This document shows, one piece after another, positions 31,505-33,130 of a stretch of DNA of 33,130 nt. The stretch is taken from the NCBI GenBank assembly GCA_017525225.1, contig JAFXTB010000160.1, forward strand, positions 1-33,130, in the 5' to 3' direction. The position numbers were made by a program, and so were the translations under genes. The notes below the pieces were generated by a model. That model ran no database searches and had not been told where the DNA came from. It was given only the letters and a program-made list of their open reading frames with translations. This DNA comes from Kiritimatiellia bacterium (GTDB taxonomy: Bacteria; Verrucomicrobiota; Kiritimatiellia; RFP12; UBA1067). Position 1 is the first letter of the stretch. The number at the start of each line of letters is the position of its first letter.

Positions 31505-31900
31505 GTGGCGCTTCGGCGAAGTGGGGGCATCCTCGTTTCGCTGCGGCAAAACAGATTTCTCGCGCAGGGATGGTCGCGCATTCCGCGACCGCCGGGAGGG
31601 ACGCGCCCCGTCGCGTCCGCTACCAACCCTGCGGACATGGGAAGCGTCGGATGGAAGCCTGAGAAACTTCACCGGAAAGACGCACGAAGAAGACGCTGCC
31701 ATACAGTGCAGTTTCGCCTCCTTTGATGTATCAATCCGGGCTCTCTCAGGCGCCTCATCCGATGCATCGGAGGAGGTTTCCGTTTTCCGCCCCCGCCGAT
31801 GTCTGGAAAGGAGCGCAAGCTCCCAGGGAGACTAGGCTTGTAGTCACTCTCGCGGGATGTCGGGCTGAAGACAGTGCGAGATCGAAACAGAGGTTGCAAG
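31505..31900 (+). ncRNA. Long structured leader or standalone RNA before the zinc-ribbon/LRR gene
   Basis: About 395 bases without a convincing gene. Besides GC-rich hairpins at 31572-31618, it has TCCGATGCATCGGA (31758-31771), GGAGC-GCAA-GCTCC with a GNRA-type loop (31810-31823), GACTA-GGCTTG-TAGTC (31830-31845), and an interrupted hairpin 31848-31881 with outer TCTCGC/GCGAGA and inner TGTC/GACA stems. Such dense pairing suggests a functional RNA. It does not look like tmRNA, RNase P or 4.5S RNA to me. Confidence 0.45.
31572..31618 (+). repeat. Paired GC-rich REP-like hairpins
   Basis: GGTCGCG-CATTC-CGCGACC (31572-31590) and GGACGCG-CCCCGT-CGCGTCC (31599-31618) are perfect 7-bp inverted repeats nine bases... 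apart (8 nt between). GGGACGCGCCCCGTCGCGTC-type sequence is a common dispersed REP-like unit in GC-rich genomes, which I state from memory. Confidence 0.6.
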
Positions 31901-33130
31901 ATGGCAGAGTTCACGTTCAACTGTCCGCAATGCGGCGCGCCAATAGAGGCCGACGATTCAATTCGTGGGCAAGTGGCCGAATGCCCGTATTGCGGCAAGG
32001 GGATCGTTGTTCCCAGAAGTAATATGCAAGCTGGCATTAAGCAAGAAAGTGATCATAAAGAAATTACCACAAAATGTCCACATTGCGGAACTTTGTATGA
32101 AGTCGTAGAAAGTTTTCTGGGGCAAGAAGTCATATGTGAAATTTGTGGTAAGAACTTTGTTGTTACCGATGTTAAACCGTCTGCTTTTGATTCCGGTACC
32201 GACATGTCTGCGCAGGAAAGTGTTGAGGAAGGGGCGATCCGTAAAGAATGCGCAAAGGCCATTGTTCATGGGAAAACACTGGCAACTATTGCAAAGGACA
32301 AAACAGTTGCGCTATGGAAGAGCGGCACGAAAGGCAAGGTCATTATCAGCGAAACGATCTTGATCGTTATTGGGATCGTTATTGGTATGTTGATACCTAT
32401 ACTCAGAAGTAATAAGAGCAACTCCATGACGAATATTGATCGGGATGCTACTAACCAAAGTGTTTCCCGAAGGGGGGGGATGGCGTCATCTTATCGCGGC
32501 ACAATGGAACAGGGGCGTCTTGCCGACAAGGGCGAATATAAAGTCGACGACTACACATGGTCGTATTCAATTAGCAACGGTAATGTAACCATTAAAAGTG
32601 TGGCTCCTAAAATGGGCAGCATTAAAATCCCATCAAAGATTGGAAAATATTATGTGACGAGCATCAGTGATTGGGCGTTCTATGGTTGTAGCGGTCTTAC
32701 GAGCGTGACGATACCTAACAGCGTGACGAACATAGGAGACTGGGCCTTTACAGATTGCGGAGGCTTGAAGAGTTTAGCGATCCCCAACAGCGTAAAGAGT
32801 ATTGGTCTAGTCGCTTTTAGAGGATGCACTAATCTTATGAGCGTCACTGGGGGGAAAGGCGTGATGCATATTTCATATGGTGCATTCAAAGATTGTTGCA
32901 AGCTTGCTAAGAATGACTTTATAATGGTAGGAAGCATGCTTTGTGACTATGTTGGGTCGGATAAGAATATAACAATACCTAAAGGGGTGACATACATCGG
33001 AGGCGGAGCGTTTGAAGAATGCAAGAACTTAACGAGCGTGATAATACCAAATTCTGTAACGCATATCGGAGACCGTGCATTTAGCTCTTGCGATGGCTTG
33101 ACGAGCATAACGATCCCATCCTCCGTGACA
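31901..33130 (+). CDS. Zinc-ribbon / transmembrane / leucine-rich-repeat (BspA-type) protein (3' partial)
   Basis: The frame is open from ATG 31901 to the edge (410 codons), with AGAGG upstream. Two similar treble-clef zinc ribbons come first: Cys8/11/28/31 and Cys59/62/79/82, both CxxC-N16-CxxC. A hydrophobic helix follows near 148-168 ('ILIVIGIVIGMLIPIL'). From about residue 250 the protein is a row of BspA-type LRR_5 repeats of about 23 residues ('LTSVTIPNSVTNIGDWAF' pattern). Repeats of this type are common in surface proteins of gut bacteria and protists. The zinc ribbons should be cytoplasmic and the LRRs outside, so it might link the inner and outer faces. The DNA is lower in GC than the left half. 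The 3' end is missing. Confidence 0.85.
   Translation, partial: MAEFTFNCPQCGAPIEADDSIRGQVAECPYCGKGIVVPRSNMQAGIKQESDHKEITTKCPHCGTLYEVVESFLGQEVICEICGKNFVVTDVKPSAFDSGTDMSAQESVEEGAIRKECAKAIVHGKTLATIAKDKTVALWKSGTKGKVIISETILIVIGIVIGMLIPILRSNKSNSMTNIDRDATNQSVSRRGGMASSYRGTMEQGRLADKGEYKVDDYTWSYSISNGNVTIKSVAPKMGSIKIPSKIGKYYVTSISDWAFYGCSGLTSVTIPNSVTNIGDWAFTDCGGLKSLAIPNSVKSIGLVAFRGCTNLMSVTGGKGVMHISYGAFKDCCKLAKNDFIMVGSMLCDYVGSDKNITIPKGVTYIGGGAFEECKNLTSVIIPNSVTHIGDRAFSSCDGLTSITIPSSVT

Noticed and set aside
31521-31835. A 104-codon frame in the leader of the LRR gene
   Set aside because: It is Arg/Ser-rich, runs over REP-like hairpins and has no domain or strong ribosome site; the region is better explained as RNA structure.
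32600-33130. DNA repeats as a mobile element
   Set aside because: The repeated segments are in-frame LRR codons of a single protein, not an inserted sequence.

Overview
The window most resembles a GC-rich, free-living or gut/anaerobic-type member of the Planctomycetes-Verrucomicrobia-Chlamydiae superphylum, possibly Kiritimatiellota. This is inferred from gene content: a PEP-CTERM secreted protein, TSP3/EF-hand-repeat surface proteins, a Tat-exported Gfo/Idh/MocA oxidoreductase, a GH127 glycosidase, membrane Ser/Thr kinases paired with an ECF sigma factor, and a BspA-type leucine-rich-repeat protein. No rRNA or taxonomic marker was compared, so the assignment is tentative.

Bases 1-19151 look like chromosomal backbone with tight gene packing. 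In order they hold: a 5'-truncated TSP3-repeat protein with a trypsin-like C-terminal domain, followed by a PEP-CTERM protein; a GH127-type glycosidase and an SLC1-type symporter; rdgB; a Tat-exported oxidoreductase; rsmI; a minus-strand pair (nadD and a MalK-type ATPase); tRNA-Ser(GGA) directly in front of two Opp/Dpp-type permeases; a minus-strand pair (HAD hydrolase and a large secreted protein); pheS; and an operon of a secreted discoidin-like protein, a short polyprenyl synthase and hemL. Several sigma70-type promoters with 17-18 nt spacers can be read directly. Two heptanucleotide repeat arrays (7-nt units) lie in or across coding sequence.

Bases 19152-33130 look accessory: lower GC, larger gaps, repeated intergenic elements and many signalling or conflict-type genes. 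They hold a lipoprotein; a transmembrane Ser/Thr kinase translationally coupled to an ECF sigma factor; a minus-strand operon that reads as a RiPP cluster (ABC exporter, 47-aa precursor, MvdD/microviridin-type ATP-grasp ligase); an AAA ATPase with a nuclease-like C-terminus; a second kinase closely related to the first; a HipB/HipA module with palindromes resembling known HipB operators; and a zinc-ribbon/transmembrane/leucine-rich-repeat protein that runs off the right edge behind a long structured leader.

The most interesting parts are the putative graspetide (omega-ester peptide) operon, whose precursor lacks the classical microviridin leader motif, and a four-copy intergenic element. That element always lies 16-36 nt after a stop codon, always in the same orientation, and divides the accessory region into modules (kinase/sigma/RiPP/AAA; kinase 2; HipBA; LRR protein). 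Whether the kinase-sigma pair controls the peptide operon is inference only.
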